DNA of 64,000 nucleotides from Moniliella sp. 'wahieum' (lineage: Eukaryota > Basidiomycota > Moniliellomycetes > Moniliellales > Moniliellaceae): the NCBI GenBank assembly GCA_003971905.1, contig RSEE01000075.1, forward strand, positions 248,001 through 312,000, in the 5' to 3' direction. Positions 23,210 to 36,213 of this stretch are shown in pieces. A program made the position numbers and the translations under genes. Every line of letters begins with the position of its first letter. Position 1 is the first letter of the stretch. The notes beneath the pieces are model-generated. The model did not search any database and was not told where the DNA came from. It saw only the letters and a list, made by a program, of their open reading frames with translations.

Positions 23210-24298
23210 TATATTAGCTGTGGCCAGCATGCACCGCTGCAGCTGAAGTGCATTGTCTCCCGAGGACACTGAGTACTCAGACTGAGTGTACTGAATATTG
23301 CATCTGAGTCCGGACAGGTGACGTATGGCTGACGGCATATAGGAAGAATCCCAAGGGACGGGGACAAAACTGCCCACACCCGGCAAAGAAGGTTTGGATG
23401 TGGGTCTGTGTGGGCCGGCGGTGCGGCGTCGGCGAAACAGAGACATGGATATGCCGGCGGCCCAAAAGAGTCTCACACGTCACCGGTCACGCGTCCGGGC
23501 ACACGTTGCACTTCCATGGCGCCTCCAGCGGACCCTTGATGTACCAGACTTGTACAGGCTGTACCAGTGCTGTCCCCTCGGCTGGACCTGTTGGACACCC
23601 TTGTGCACCCTGTTGCATCAGACTGCACCCACAGTCTAGAATATCGGTGGCCGGTGGTACAACAGGGCCAGCTTCCAACAGGTACAGCAGGTCGCAGGTA
23701 CTGCCTGGTACTGCCTCTGGGACTGCGTGGGTCAGTAGCTGTACGTTCAATATTCGATAGCTAATTCGATGCCCTGGCGCACTATCGAGTTTTCCGCCTC
23801 ATTCCGCCCTGGGCCAATTATTGGGTTGACCCGGTAGTCACGTGATGCTGGAAAGTTGAACGTTCACCTGAGGGCGGAACGCTTGCTGCTTGCTGATGAA
23901 CGACTGGCAGGGGGCGCCTGGGGACGCTGATTCAACCATCCACCTGGAAAGTTGAGCCCACCAGGAGCTGAATTGGGGGCTACACCCCCCGAGGAATGGG
24001 CAGAGAGACTGGAGAGGCTGGGATGGGGAGGGCCATCGCCCTGCTGCCCCACCGGCCTTCTGTGTCCACTTGGAATGGGCGCCTGATGGGCGAATGACTG
24101 AGCCAAAAAATCGAAATAAAACCGTAGAAACCCGAACGCAGCAATAATAACCCCGCGCCTCGCCCAGCGGCAGAGTTGTATTTGCGCCACTGCCACGAGA
24201 CGGGGGCGCTACTAGCGCTGCTCTGCGTGTGCACTTCCGGCGGCGCTGTGCTGTGCTGTGCTCCCCCCATCCCATCTGGTACATGCCTGGCCACCCCC

Positions 24299-27056
24299 AT
24301 GTCCTTCGACGTCCACGACGCCCCCTCCCACCCGCCTCCTGGTGCCCAATCTCCCCCGCCCCACCCACCCTCCCCAGCCGCCCCGCCAGTGCTGCCTGCA
24401 CCGCCGCTCGGGCCCGCTCCGAGTGGCCTGCCAGCCGAACTTGTTCGGCTCGCCGCGGCGCTGGATCAGCGGGACTCCCACCTGGCCCTCAGTGCCCCTC
24501 GGCTGACTCTCCCCCTCTCTGCCCCGTCCTCGCCGCCAGCCGACGCGCCCCGCGAAACCTTGGATCGGGCTCTCGACACACTGCGGCACGCCATCCTTCG
24601 TGCGATCCAGCGACTTGACCGCCCGTCGTTGTCCCTGTACCACCTGCTGCTCACGATGGGCGCGCGCGCGTTCTCCTCCCTCACGAAGGCAGAGACGACC
24701 TGGGCGGACGGGAGGCGGGGGAAGCGTCTGTTCAGGATTGCGTCAAAGATGCGATCCAGCGTGTCTTGGCGGAAACAGGCCCGTTTGCTTTACCTTACCG
24801 CCCACCTCGCGCCGGGTACGCACGAGCGGGAACCGCCTTTGCCCGCTGCTTCGTCTGCCTCCCCCTCTGCCCCTGCCTCGGGCGAGGGCGAGGGCGCGAA
24901 GGCGAAGGCGAGGGCAAATTGGTAGCGGACATGGACAAGTTGCACCTTTTCCCCACCCCTGGCAACTCGGACCCTACCCCGTCCCCCTCGCCACCGTCTG
25001 TGTCCCCGTCAAGCCCGGGCCCTACCCCACGCCATCCTCCCTCTACTTTGGCGGGCGCGCCTGTCGCATCCCCTTCCGCGTCCTCCTCCTCCTCTCCTTC
25101 CCCCACTCCTCTCGGGGATCACAGTCGAATGAGCACGTTGCTGCGTGCGAGGCGACGCGGAGCAAGGCGTTGCTCACGCACAAGGTGACCACGTTAGAGC
25201 GCGCGCTGGCGCAGCAGCAAGAGGAGTTGACCACGTGCCATGCAGACCTGGCCAGCTGGCAGACGCGATCGGACGCGCTGACAGAGCAGGTGCGCGAGGC
25301 GCACACCTCAGTGGGCGAGTACCGCGAGCGGGCTCGGATTGCGACGCTGGCCCTGGCGCAGGAGCAAGAGCGCGTACGGGACTTGGAGGATGCGTTGGAT
25401 GCAGTACAAGACCGCCACGAACGCGCCGAGGCTCGCTTGGCTACCACCAGGAACATTTGGCTGTCGCGCTGTTGGACCGCGATGCGGCACAGGAGGAACG
25501 TGATCGGTTGCGGGCCAAATGGGAGCAACAGCCGCGGGAGAGCCCGACGACGCGACCGACACGCACACCGACACAGATACGGACGTTGCTCATCTGCACC
25601 ACCAACTGGCACTGTTGACGCAGGAAGTGGACTTGGCCCGCTCGGCGCAGGAGGAGGTGGAGGTGGTGCGGGCGCAGTGTGCTCACTTGGACGGCGAAGC
25701 GCGCGCGGCCCAAGCCGCGTGCGAGCAGTGGCAGCAACAGGCGCATACGTTGCAAGTGCAACAAGAGCTGTGGGCGCACGAGTTGAACACGACCAAGGCG
25801 CGTTGCTGGACCTGCAAGGCGCCCATGACGTGCTGCTGCACCAGCGCGACACGGCCGTCGCCCTTTCTGACGAGCTGAGCCAGACGCAAGCGCGTCTCGA
25901 AACGGCACTGAGCGAGGCGCGCGCCCAGGCCGAGACTGCCACGTCGGAATGGGACAAGGCAAGACAAGCGGCGACGGCGACGAGGCAAGAGCTGATGCAG
26001 CTAGATCAGACCTATTGGTCTACAAGGAGGAGTTGGCCGCGACCCAGGAAGAGATGGAAGACTTGGCGAGGAACTGGGGGCGGTAATGTAGAGATGGCCC
26101 AGGCCAAGGCTTATGTTGCTGACCTGGACGCTAAACGGGACGAGCTGCAGAGCCAAGTGGATTCGTTGCACACGGCACTGGAGCAGGCAAAACGCTTCTT
26201 CGGCTGTGGATTTGGCTCCTCGCTCCGTGGGAACGCGTGCCTCGACCGATTCGCCCCTCGCCCTCCCCCTTTTCCCCGCGCGCTCGGTCCCATTCGCCAC
26301 AAGAGCAAATAGGATAGCCCAGCTCACGTCCCAGTTACGCACGACACAACAAGAACTGGTGCGTCCCAACAACAAGCGGAGCAATACCACCAAACCGTGG
26401 AAACCCTGTATGTACCTTCTCTCTTTTTCTTCTCCATTTCCCTCTGCACCAGTCCAGCCTGACCGGTGACCCCTCTCCTTTGCTTTGGTAGGCGCCGCTC
26501 GCACACGGAATTGGCAGCACAGGTGAGCGCGCACACCCAATCCGAAGCTGAGCTGCAAGACCAAGTGCGGACGATGATGGAGGACCTGCAAGCCAAGGCC
26601 GAGGAGATTGAGCACAACGACGATCGGGTGATTGAACTCAACGGTCAATCAACAAGTTGGCACGGGACAAGGCCAAGCTACAGGCTCGCCTGGACCAGCT
26701 AGAGGCCAGGGCGCGCCCCCCGCCCCCGGCAGCTCTGCACCCATACCTGGCCCCCGCTCACTGACCTGGAGCACCATCGCGCGGCACCGCTGGCGCCGTT
26801 GCGCTCGGTAGCCGGGCAAAAACGTCGGTTGCCCGACGATGTGGATGCGAGCCCACGCCGCGCAGACCGGCGGCACCATGTACGAGCCATGTGTCCGCCT
26901 CTGCCGCCGTCGCTCTTGCCTCGGCTGCCGGGCCGGGCCGGGCAGGCGCGCACCCCGCCGCCCGTCGCCACCCCCCCCACACCGAGGGGAAAGGTAAGCA
27001 ACCTCGCGGGATGCACTTTGTATTCATTACGGTTGAGGCCTGGAGCGTCAGGCTAG
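24299..27056 (+). CDS. Long coiled-coil protein, unidentified
   Basis: The ATG at 24299 starts a Pro-rich N-terminus (MSFDVHDAPSHPPPGAQSPP). A helical domain follows (about 24430-24800, with RLDRPSLSLYHLLLTMGARA), then an acidic/basic low-complexity linker (about 24840-25130). From about 25140 to 26730 there is an extended heptad-rich coiled coil: LTHKVTTLERALAQQQEEL, VRDLEDALDAVQDRHERAEA, LSQTQARLETALSEARAQAE, VRTMMEDLQAKAEEIEHNDD, RDKAKLQARLDQLEARA. The C-terminus is Pro/Arg-rich (GQKRRLPDDVDASPRRADRR). The coil repeatedly changes frame, so a few introns (one near 26405-26490, GTATGTACC to GGTAG) and several one-base errors are needed. It could be a spindle-pole, Golgi or tether-like protein; no domain decides this. 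Confidence 0.6.
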
Positions 27057-27888
27057 AGGCTTGAGGCTGTGGCCATCGATGCTGCTGGCATCTCGATTCC
27101 ATTGTACTTCTATCCCCCATTCCTGGTTTCGCGTGTGGACAGCGGGCGGGGTCAGGTACCAGCGCGACGGGGGGCGGTGGGTATATACAGCGGGGGAGGG
27201 CAAGGTGCACCGGCGGGTCACGTGGTCACGTGGTGTGGATGGCCAGCGTGCGCATGCCATGGGCCACATGATGTCACCCCACTCCACTCGAGCACGGGCG
27301 ATGCGCGGGGCATGTCGCATGGCTGTGAGCATGCATGACACGCTCTCTGGCGCTCAGCGCGCACTGGGTACTCCGTACAGCCTCCCTCGCGTCGGACGGG
27401 GGCAAGAGCACGCGTGCTGCTTGTGCTGTGGCTGCAGAGAGCGGTGGGGTGCGGCCAGGCGGCTGTGCGCACAAGCAGAGCCGATGCGGCTGCAGGGAGA
27501 GCACCCCCTTGCATGCCCAGCCCGCGCGCGGCTGCCTGCCGCAAGAAGCGCTCCACCACAGGCATGCCATCGGTGCATCCTCCACACCCCTCAAGCGCTG
27601 GGGCGCAGCTTGCCTCCGCACCTGTGCATTGCATGCCGCCCAGGCCCATCCACCCCTCAAAGGAACGGGTGCAGTGTGCTGCACAAGACCAATATATAAG
27701 CGCCTGCGGCTCCCTCTTGTTTTGCTCCAGCCTTGCCCCCCTCTCTCCTCGCGCACCCACGTCTCCCTGTGCAACACCCCACGCTCTCTACCAGCAGCAC
27801 GTCTTTTACTTGTCCCCCCCCCACTCTTTGTCTCCTCCTGCTGTCTCCACGCGCGCATCCCCCTGCACCACCACCCCTAGCCACAGCC
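27057..27888. other. Promoter region of the elongase
   Basis: No gene recognised. It has a TATA box at 27693-27700 and a pyrimidine-rich leader (27720-27880). Confidence 0.5.
27693..27700 (+). promoter_or_regulatory. TATA box of the elongase gene
   Basis: TATATAAG about 190 bp upstream of the ATG at 27889, followed by a long CT-rich leader typical of strongly expressed fungal genes. Confidence 0.5.
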
Positions 27889-29061
27889 ATGTCCTTCCCC
27901 CTCGATCGCACCGACGGTGGCCTCCTCCACCGTCTCGCCGCCTTGCCCTACCCGCTTCGTCCCGCGGGGGTGCTGGTGCCCCAGAGTCTGTTTCAATGGT
28001 CCATGTCCGCTTGGACTCCGTCGCTGTTTGCCGTGGTGTACCTGCTGGCTGTGCGCTGGGCGAACCAGCGCCGCGCACGTGCCATCCACATGGGCACGCC
28101 CTTGCCCGACCTGATCAAGAACTCCTCCTTCCTCTCTCGTCTCGTTCTGCTCCACAACACCTTCCTCGCTCTTTTCCGGCTGGACCTTCTTTCACGCCGT
28201 CACCCGCATCATCCTTACTTTGTCAGCGGCATCAGCAGGGCGGCGCGCACGGTCTCCGCAACGCCTACTGCACTGTCCCCACCAACGACCCAGTCGGCTT
28301 GGGGCGGTACGTGTGGTTCTTCTATCTGAGCAAATACTACGAGGTTGTCGACTCGATCATCCTTGCTGCCAAGGGCAAAAAGGTGTCCAACCTACAAGCA
28401 TACCACCATGCCGGCGCGATTGCGGCCATGTGGTCAGGCACACGGTACAGGTACGTGTCGTCGCTTTGTCTTGTGCTTCCTCGCCATGCATGGGCATGGT
28501 TCGGGACCGACGGTTACTGACGCGGTACGTGTTGCGGCGGCACTGGGGGGGGGACAGCGCCAACGGCATTTGGATCTTCCTTTTGTTTAACAGTGGCATT
28601 CACACGATGATGTACTCGTACTTTACTCTGTCTACGCTCAAGTTTCCCGGGGCGGGTGCGTTAAAGCAGGCGATGACGACGGCGCAGATTGTGCAACTGT
28701 TTGTGGGAGGCATCATTGCATCGCTGTACCTGTTGGTACGCTACTCGCCATTTGCTTACCAAGGTGCCGCGCCATCCATTGGCCAAGCCCCCCTGAGCCA
28801 GGTAAGCCGCGGCGCATTTACCTATAGCTGGGACGCCGTTACCAACACCAGCCAAGGTGCTGCTGATGCGTACCATCGTCTGAGCCAGCTGCTCCTGTCC
28901 CCGATCCACGCGTCTCGTGCTGCGTGTCGACGGGCCAGGCGTTCGCAGTCGCGCTCAACGTCACCTACCTCGTCCCGCTCATCGTGCTCTTTGTTCGCTT
29001 CTACCTCCGCAGTTACCGCTACCCTGCAACAACCTTCAAGGCACACAACACGGCTGACTAA
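27889..29061 (+). CDS. ELO-family fatty-acid elongase
   Basis: This is a 3-ketoacyl-CoA synthase of the endoplasmic reticulum that lengthens fatty acids by two carbons. The ATG at 27889 gives MSFPLDRTDGGLLHRLAALP. Helix 1 lies near TPSLFAVVYLLAVRWANQRR and the NSSFLSRLVLLHNTFLALF segment follows. The family core is YVWFFYLSKYYEVVDSIILA then KKVSNLQAYHHAGAIAAMW (28305-28436). Its histidine box reads QAYHH rather than the common HxxHH. Next come FNSGIHTMMYSYFTLSTLKF (28588-28648) and a last helix VALNVTYLVPLIVLFVRFYL. The protein ends KAHNTAD with TAA at 29059-29061. An intron starting GTACGTG (28451 to about 28535) and further breaks near 28200 and 28800-28915 interrupt the frame. Fungal elongases act in the fatty-acid, sphingolipid or PUFA pathways. 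Confidence 0.88.
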
Positions 29062-30047
29062 GTACAAGTACTAACCCCCCATCTAGTACTCCCTTCAGTC
29101 CGCCAATTTTGTTCACGCCTTTTCCGTTCCGTTCATATACCCCCTCCACGTGCCACACCTGTCATGTGATCCCACCTTTTGACCCCCACTTGGGAAGGAC
29201 CAATGGAGGAACTGTGCAGGACCACCTGTTACCTACTATGCGTCGTATACCTCCACCATGCCGCTTCCTTCCTTGGTTATTCTTTGGGTTACCCTGCGGT
29301 GCCATCGGACATTGCATTGGTTTCCTGGCTTCCTGGCTTCCTGTTGTTACCGTCATGCAACCTCGCTCTCTTCCTTCATTTTTGTTGGTGCCTGACGGGC
29401 CACACACACAGGTCCCGCGGCTGTGCGGGTGACCCTGTTCTACATTGTCCTTGAAGCTTGACCCCTTTGTGTGTGTGTGTCTCATCATGCGTTGTTTACC
29501 GTGTGCTTGCTTCTCCTTTTCTTGTTCCTGTGGTACCCAAGGCACCGTTCCATGCAGCCTGAATATATGCCATCGGCATACAAAGCAATCCCCTTTCTTG
29601 AATGCGTTGGACCAATACACAGCAAATTGATGAAGAGCAAAGGAGATGTAATGCCTCGGGCGCTGTGAGCGCGTTGTATCGCTATGTAGTAGAGAGCGTC
29701 CGTCGTACAGCATGCTCTCAACTGGTGTGGTGGCGGATGCGTTCTCTGCGTGCGGCTCGTGTTTGGCGGTTATATACACCCAGGCGTATGTGGGACTACC
29801 CTTGTGGTGGCACGTGGAGGACGCACATCACCAGGACATCACACCTGTTCCTGTTTCCCCTGCGGCCGGCGGAATTTGGTGGGGTGCGGCCCGGGGCGGA
29901 ATGGGGGTGGCGCGGCGGGCGGTGCGGGAGCAGTGGCAGCGGAGCGCGGAAGCCAACCGAAGGCGGCCGCGGGCAGGAAACGAGCCGAGGAAGACCGCTG
30001 GGCGTCGCGTTCGCGTCTGCCGCTTCCGCTCCCCCCCACCATCCGCC
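29062..30047. other. Intergenic elongase / CCT2
   Basis: No gene recognised. It contains one AAGCTTGA element (29449-29462) and a T/C-rich tract. The CCT2 promoter must lie in the last few hundred bases. Confidence 0.45.
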
Positions 30048-31628
30048 ATGTCGGCCCCCATCTTTGCTGCCGAGGCCACCGAGGAGCGTGCTGAGAATGC
30101 GCGTCTGTCTAGCTTTGTGGGCGCCACGGCCCTGGGCGACCTGGTCAAGACGACGTCGGTCCCAAGGGCATGAACAAGATGCTGCAGTCCATCAGCTCCA
30201 ACAACAACAACGACATTGTCGTCACCAATGACGGTGCCACCATCCTTCGCTCCATCCACATCGACAATGCTGCCGCCAAGATCCTCGTCAACATCTCCAA
30301 GGTCCAGGATGACGAAGTCGGCGATGGAACCACGTCGGTCTGTGTCCTGGCCTCGGAGCTTCTGCGTGAGGCTGAGCGTCTGGTCGAGCGCCGCATTCAC
30401 CCCCAGACCATCGTCGATGGCTACCGGATTGCCTCCAAGGCCGCCTTGGCCAACTTGGATGCCCAGGCCCAGGACCACGCCAGTGACCCGGCTCTGTTCC
30501 GCAAGGACCTGCTCAACATTGCCCGCACGACCCTCAGCAGCAAGGTGCTGGCGGACGACCAGGACTACTTTGCCAAGCTGGCGGTGGAAGCCGTGCTGCG
30601 GCTCAAGGGCTCGACCAACTTGGAGCACATCCAGATCATCAAAAAGGTCGGTGGCAAGCTTACGGACAGTTTCCTGTCCGATGGGTTTATTCTCGACAAG
30701 AAGATGGCGCCGGGCGGACCCAAGGTGCTGCACGACGCCAACATTCTGATTGCCAACACCAGCATGGACACGGACAAGATCAAGGTGTTTGGTGCGCGGG
30801 TGCGGGTGGAAGGTACGGCGAAGCTGGCTGAGCTGGAGCGTGCCGAGCGGGACAAGATGCGCGCCAAGGTGGACCGGATCAAGGCGCATGGCATCAACTG
30901 CTTTGTCAACCGTCAGCTCATTTACAATTACCCCGAGTCGCTTCTTTCCGAGGCGGGGGTGATGAGCATTGAGCATGCCGACTTTGAAGGTGTGGAGCGT
31001 CTGGCTCTCGTCACTGGCGGCGAAATCGCCTCGACGTTTGACCGCCCCGATCTGGTGCGCCTCGGCCACTGCAAGACGATCGAGGAGATTATGATTGGGG
31101 AGGACAAACTGATTCGCTTCTCGGGCGTCGCGGCCGGGGAAGCGTGCACGGTGGTCTTGCGCGGTGCTACGACGCAGATGGTGGACGAAGCCGAACGTTC
31201 GCTGCACGATGCGCTCTCGGTGCTGTCGCAGACAGTGCAAGAGACGAGGATCGTATATGGTGGTGGATGCGCCGAGATGGGCATGTCAGCCGCCGTGGAC
31301 GAGGCGGCGGTGCGGGTCGAGGGCAAGAAAGCCTTGGCGGCCGAAGCGTTTGCCCGTGCGCTGCGCCAACTGCCACATCCTCGCTGACAATGCCGGTCTG
31401 GACTCGGCGGATCTGGTGGCGCGTCTGCGCGCTGCGCATGCCGCTGGCGACTCCACCGCGGGGTTGGACTTGGACCACGGCTGCGTAGCCAGCATGGTCG
31501 AGCGCGGCACGACCGAGTCTCACAAACTCAAGCGCCTCGTCGTCAACTCGGCCTCCGAGGCGGCAGAGATGGTGCTGCGCGTAGATGACATTCTCAAGGC
31601 CGCACCGCGCCAGAGGGATGCGCATTAA
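30048..31628 (+). CDS. CCT2: TCP-1/CCT chaperonin beta subunit
   Basis: This is one of eight subunits of the cytosolic CCT ring that folds actin, tubulin and WD proteins with ATP. The ATG at 30048 gives [20 protein letters not shown]. The nucleotide loop and Mg site read [15 protein letters not shown] (30139-30185), TNDGATIL (30225-30248) and [19 protein letters not shown] (30307-30363). The apical domain follows, and [13 protein letters not shown] (31260-31297) marks the second equatorial part. The end matches the beta subunit: [20 protein letters not shown], then a stop at 31628. Two frame breaks look artefactual: one base missing from a CC at about 30154, and two bases missing in CTGCCACATC near 31372-31378, where CTGCCCACCATC would read LPTI. 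No intron is apparent. Confidence 0.95.
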
Positions 31629-33474
31629 CCCCTCCCCCCTCCCCCCTCCCCGGCTAATACGGATGATCTCGCATCATACTCCCTGGCCGCTCTGGTAGCC
31701 CCCGTGGCGGGCCGCTCGCGATGGCGCGCTTGCGGAACAAAACGAAACATAGTGTAGCCTAACGTAGCGTAGTCAGCGAGTGATTCTTTGGCCCACCTAC
31801 AGTGACAGACGTAGTGGGTGCGAGAAAGTCACAGCTAAAGCGAAAACCAACCCTCCTTTCTCTTCAGGATGGCAACGTAGGACCGTCCGATCTCCCATCT
31901 CCCATCTCCCATCGCCGCCCGAGCCACGGACACTGTAGCCCGACCCTCCCACCACCAGCACTTGCGGCCGAGGGTGCCGCCATGACACACGATGCATGAT
32001 GCTTGGCCAAGCTGGGGCACCATACAGCGGGGCACGGGTGTACGCGCCCGCCCCGTGGCCGCAGCGTGCCACACAGCGGCAAGGCTGCAAGGCCAACTGG
32101 GCGACGCTGGCGGCGCAGGCAAAGCAGGTGGGTCATTGGACGTTGGACGTTGGAGGCTGGAGCAACCAAGGTGAAGCGCTCAGTGCTCAGTCACAGTGAA
32201 CTATTTTACTAAGTAAATTTCCCCTGTTGAGCTCCCATCGTCGCCGACCGCCTGGGTTGGCATCCCTCCCATAGGGCTCGGCTGCGCACTGGGACGCTCA
32301 TTATGAATGACGGACGTGGGGGGCACAGTCTGTTGGGCGCGGCGCGCGGACATGCAGTGGCCCCGGATCGATCACCAGGATCGATAATGGATACTCTCCC
32401 GCCGGTGGCGTTAGTCGGTCAACCGAACCTACCCACCGTCCGTCCAATCCCACCCGCCATCCATCCCGGCCCATCCAAACCAATGACCAAGCACGCCCCG
32501 TCGGGCTGCAGCAGCCTCAGCGTCTTTAGTTGTCAAGCCATGGTAGTCGGCTTGGGCCGCTTTGGCCGTCGCGCAACCAACACCTCGTCAACGTGGAATG
32601 TGGATCGTTGATGGATGGCGCTGGCAAGTAACTCTCAGTGTCCCCGCAGTGGTGCGTCGGCCGTCGCCCCCTGGCCTGTACTCCGTCCCATGGATCCTTG
32701 GTGCACGCTTCTCCCCTTGTCCCCGGGCAACCACACCGTCCCACTATGTGCGTGGTGCGCATCCGCTTTGATGCGAGGGTCTATACAGTGGTAACATGAG
32801 ATGGAGATGGAGATGGGGGAAAGGATGAGGACCATATTCATCGCTTCAATGGAAAGAGGGCGAGGTATATATGCCTCAGAGAGAGAACATGCGAGCTGAG
32901 TCACACGCAGGAAGAAGGGGAGCCTAGTCAAAAAGGGGGAAAACAGGGTCTGGAACAAATCAGGGACCAGTCAACTTGGTGACAAACGGTGAGCAAGTGG
33001 GGCTGATCCCGACAAAGGGGTTGGGGGCTGGGCGAGCACAATGCGATTGCGTTTTGTAGGTGCTTTTTGGTACAAGGGCAGTCGCAACGGGCGTTCCTTG
33101 CGTTGCTCTGAGCGAACGGCGCAGGCTGAACGTTGAAGTTAACGTTGAGTGAGCACGTTGAGCGCTGCGCATGCGTGCACTGGCCACGTGACCCATCGCC
33201 GGCCCAACGCATACTGGTCCGGATGAGACGCCGAGCGTCGGACGGAATGATGGATCCAAGGAGTAATGGGACGGATGGCTTGGTGGGGACGCTGTGACGC
33301 GCTCTGCGTGACGCGGGACACCCACCAGGCCTGGGCGGCGCAGTGCCGGCAGCCGCAGCCGGCCGCAGCGGATGCTTGTGTCCGGCATCTGATCTCTGAT
33401 TGGTACGGGCAGGTTGTGCGTGCTGTCGTTGTGAATGCCGTTCTTCGACCCGACCATCCCGCCCTGCCCGCCAT
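31629..33474. other. Intergenic CCT2 / phosphatase-thymidylate synthase
   Basis: About 1.8 kb without a recognised gene. It contains a 7-bp tandem repeat (32136-32154), several CCATCT/CCATCC runs near 31890 and 32455, and AACGTTGA elements at 33130-33160. Confidence 0.45.
32136..32154. repeat. 7-bp tandem repeat, ACGT core
   Basis: TTGGACGTTGGACGTTGGA, about 2.7 units of TTGGACG. Confidence 0.8.
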
Positions 33475-35723
<2,249 letters not shown>

Positions 35724-36213
35724 CCTCGTATGTTGGGGGCGGTGAGAGGCAGCGACTGCTGAAGGAGCGCACCTGGTGGCCGCGGGGGGGACAAAGCGGT
35801 AGGGCCTACTAATCGCAGGAGGTAGAGCCCGCTCCCATGGGTATCCAAGCATGGTGTGACAGTCGCACAGGACGCGTGACGGGTGATAGGCCCAGGCACC
35901 GCCACCTTTGAACATTGTACCCCGCCCGCGCTGCTGCCCCATGGGCCAGGCGGAATTGGCGCGCGGGGCGAGGCGCTGCGGAATTGATAAGGCACATGGA
36001 CACGGGAGACTGGGGTGGTGCCGGCGCTCAATCGCGTGGCAATGGGACAGTGGCGTTCGCTTGGGCCTCCCTCCTGCGGCGGACGGGCTGCGGACCTCCT
36101 CCTCTCCTCACGCCTCACCTCACACTTGCGCCTGCGACGGGGATCGGGATTGGCGTTGCGCACACGGCTGCTGCTCTCGCTTCCTGTCTTCTGCCTCTGG
36201 CGTTTTGCCCAAG
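35724..36213. other. Intergenic fusion gene / LSB5
   Basis: GC-rich spacer with the LSB5 promoter. Nothing else recognised. Confidence 0.4.

Larger units (their letters stand above)
21110..24298. other. Long divergent intergenic region with many short repeats
   Basis: About 3.2 kb with no recognised gene; open frames here have biased, repeat-driven composition. It holds the densest set of 7-bp tandem repeats in the window (21465, 21821, 22026, 22332, 22463, 23187) and several CAT/ATGCAT-rich tracts (21780-21850, 22235-22260, 22460-22510). The region must include promoters for the MFS transporter and the coiled-coil gene. Confidence 0.5.

Noticed and set aside
25043-25957. 304-codon Arg/Ser/Ala-rich minus-strand open frame
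   Set aside because: It is antisense to the coiled-coil gene; the composition is typical of reversed GC-rich coding DNA.
29828-31240. 470-codon minus-strand open frame
   Set aside because: It is the mirror of CCT2 and mirrors its codon use; the plus strand has an unmistakable chaperonin sequence.
5136-31628. Programmed frameshifting or many tiny introns as the cause of frame breaks
   Set aside because: The breaks sit in simple homopolymers without splice borders and without conserved slip signals, in genes not known to use frameshifting.
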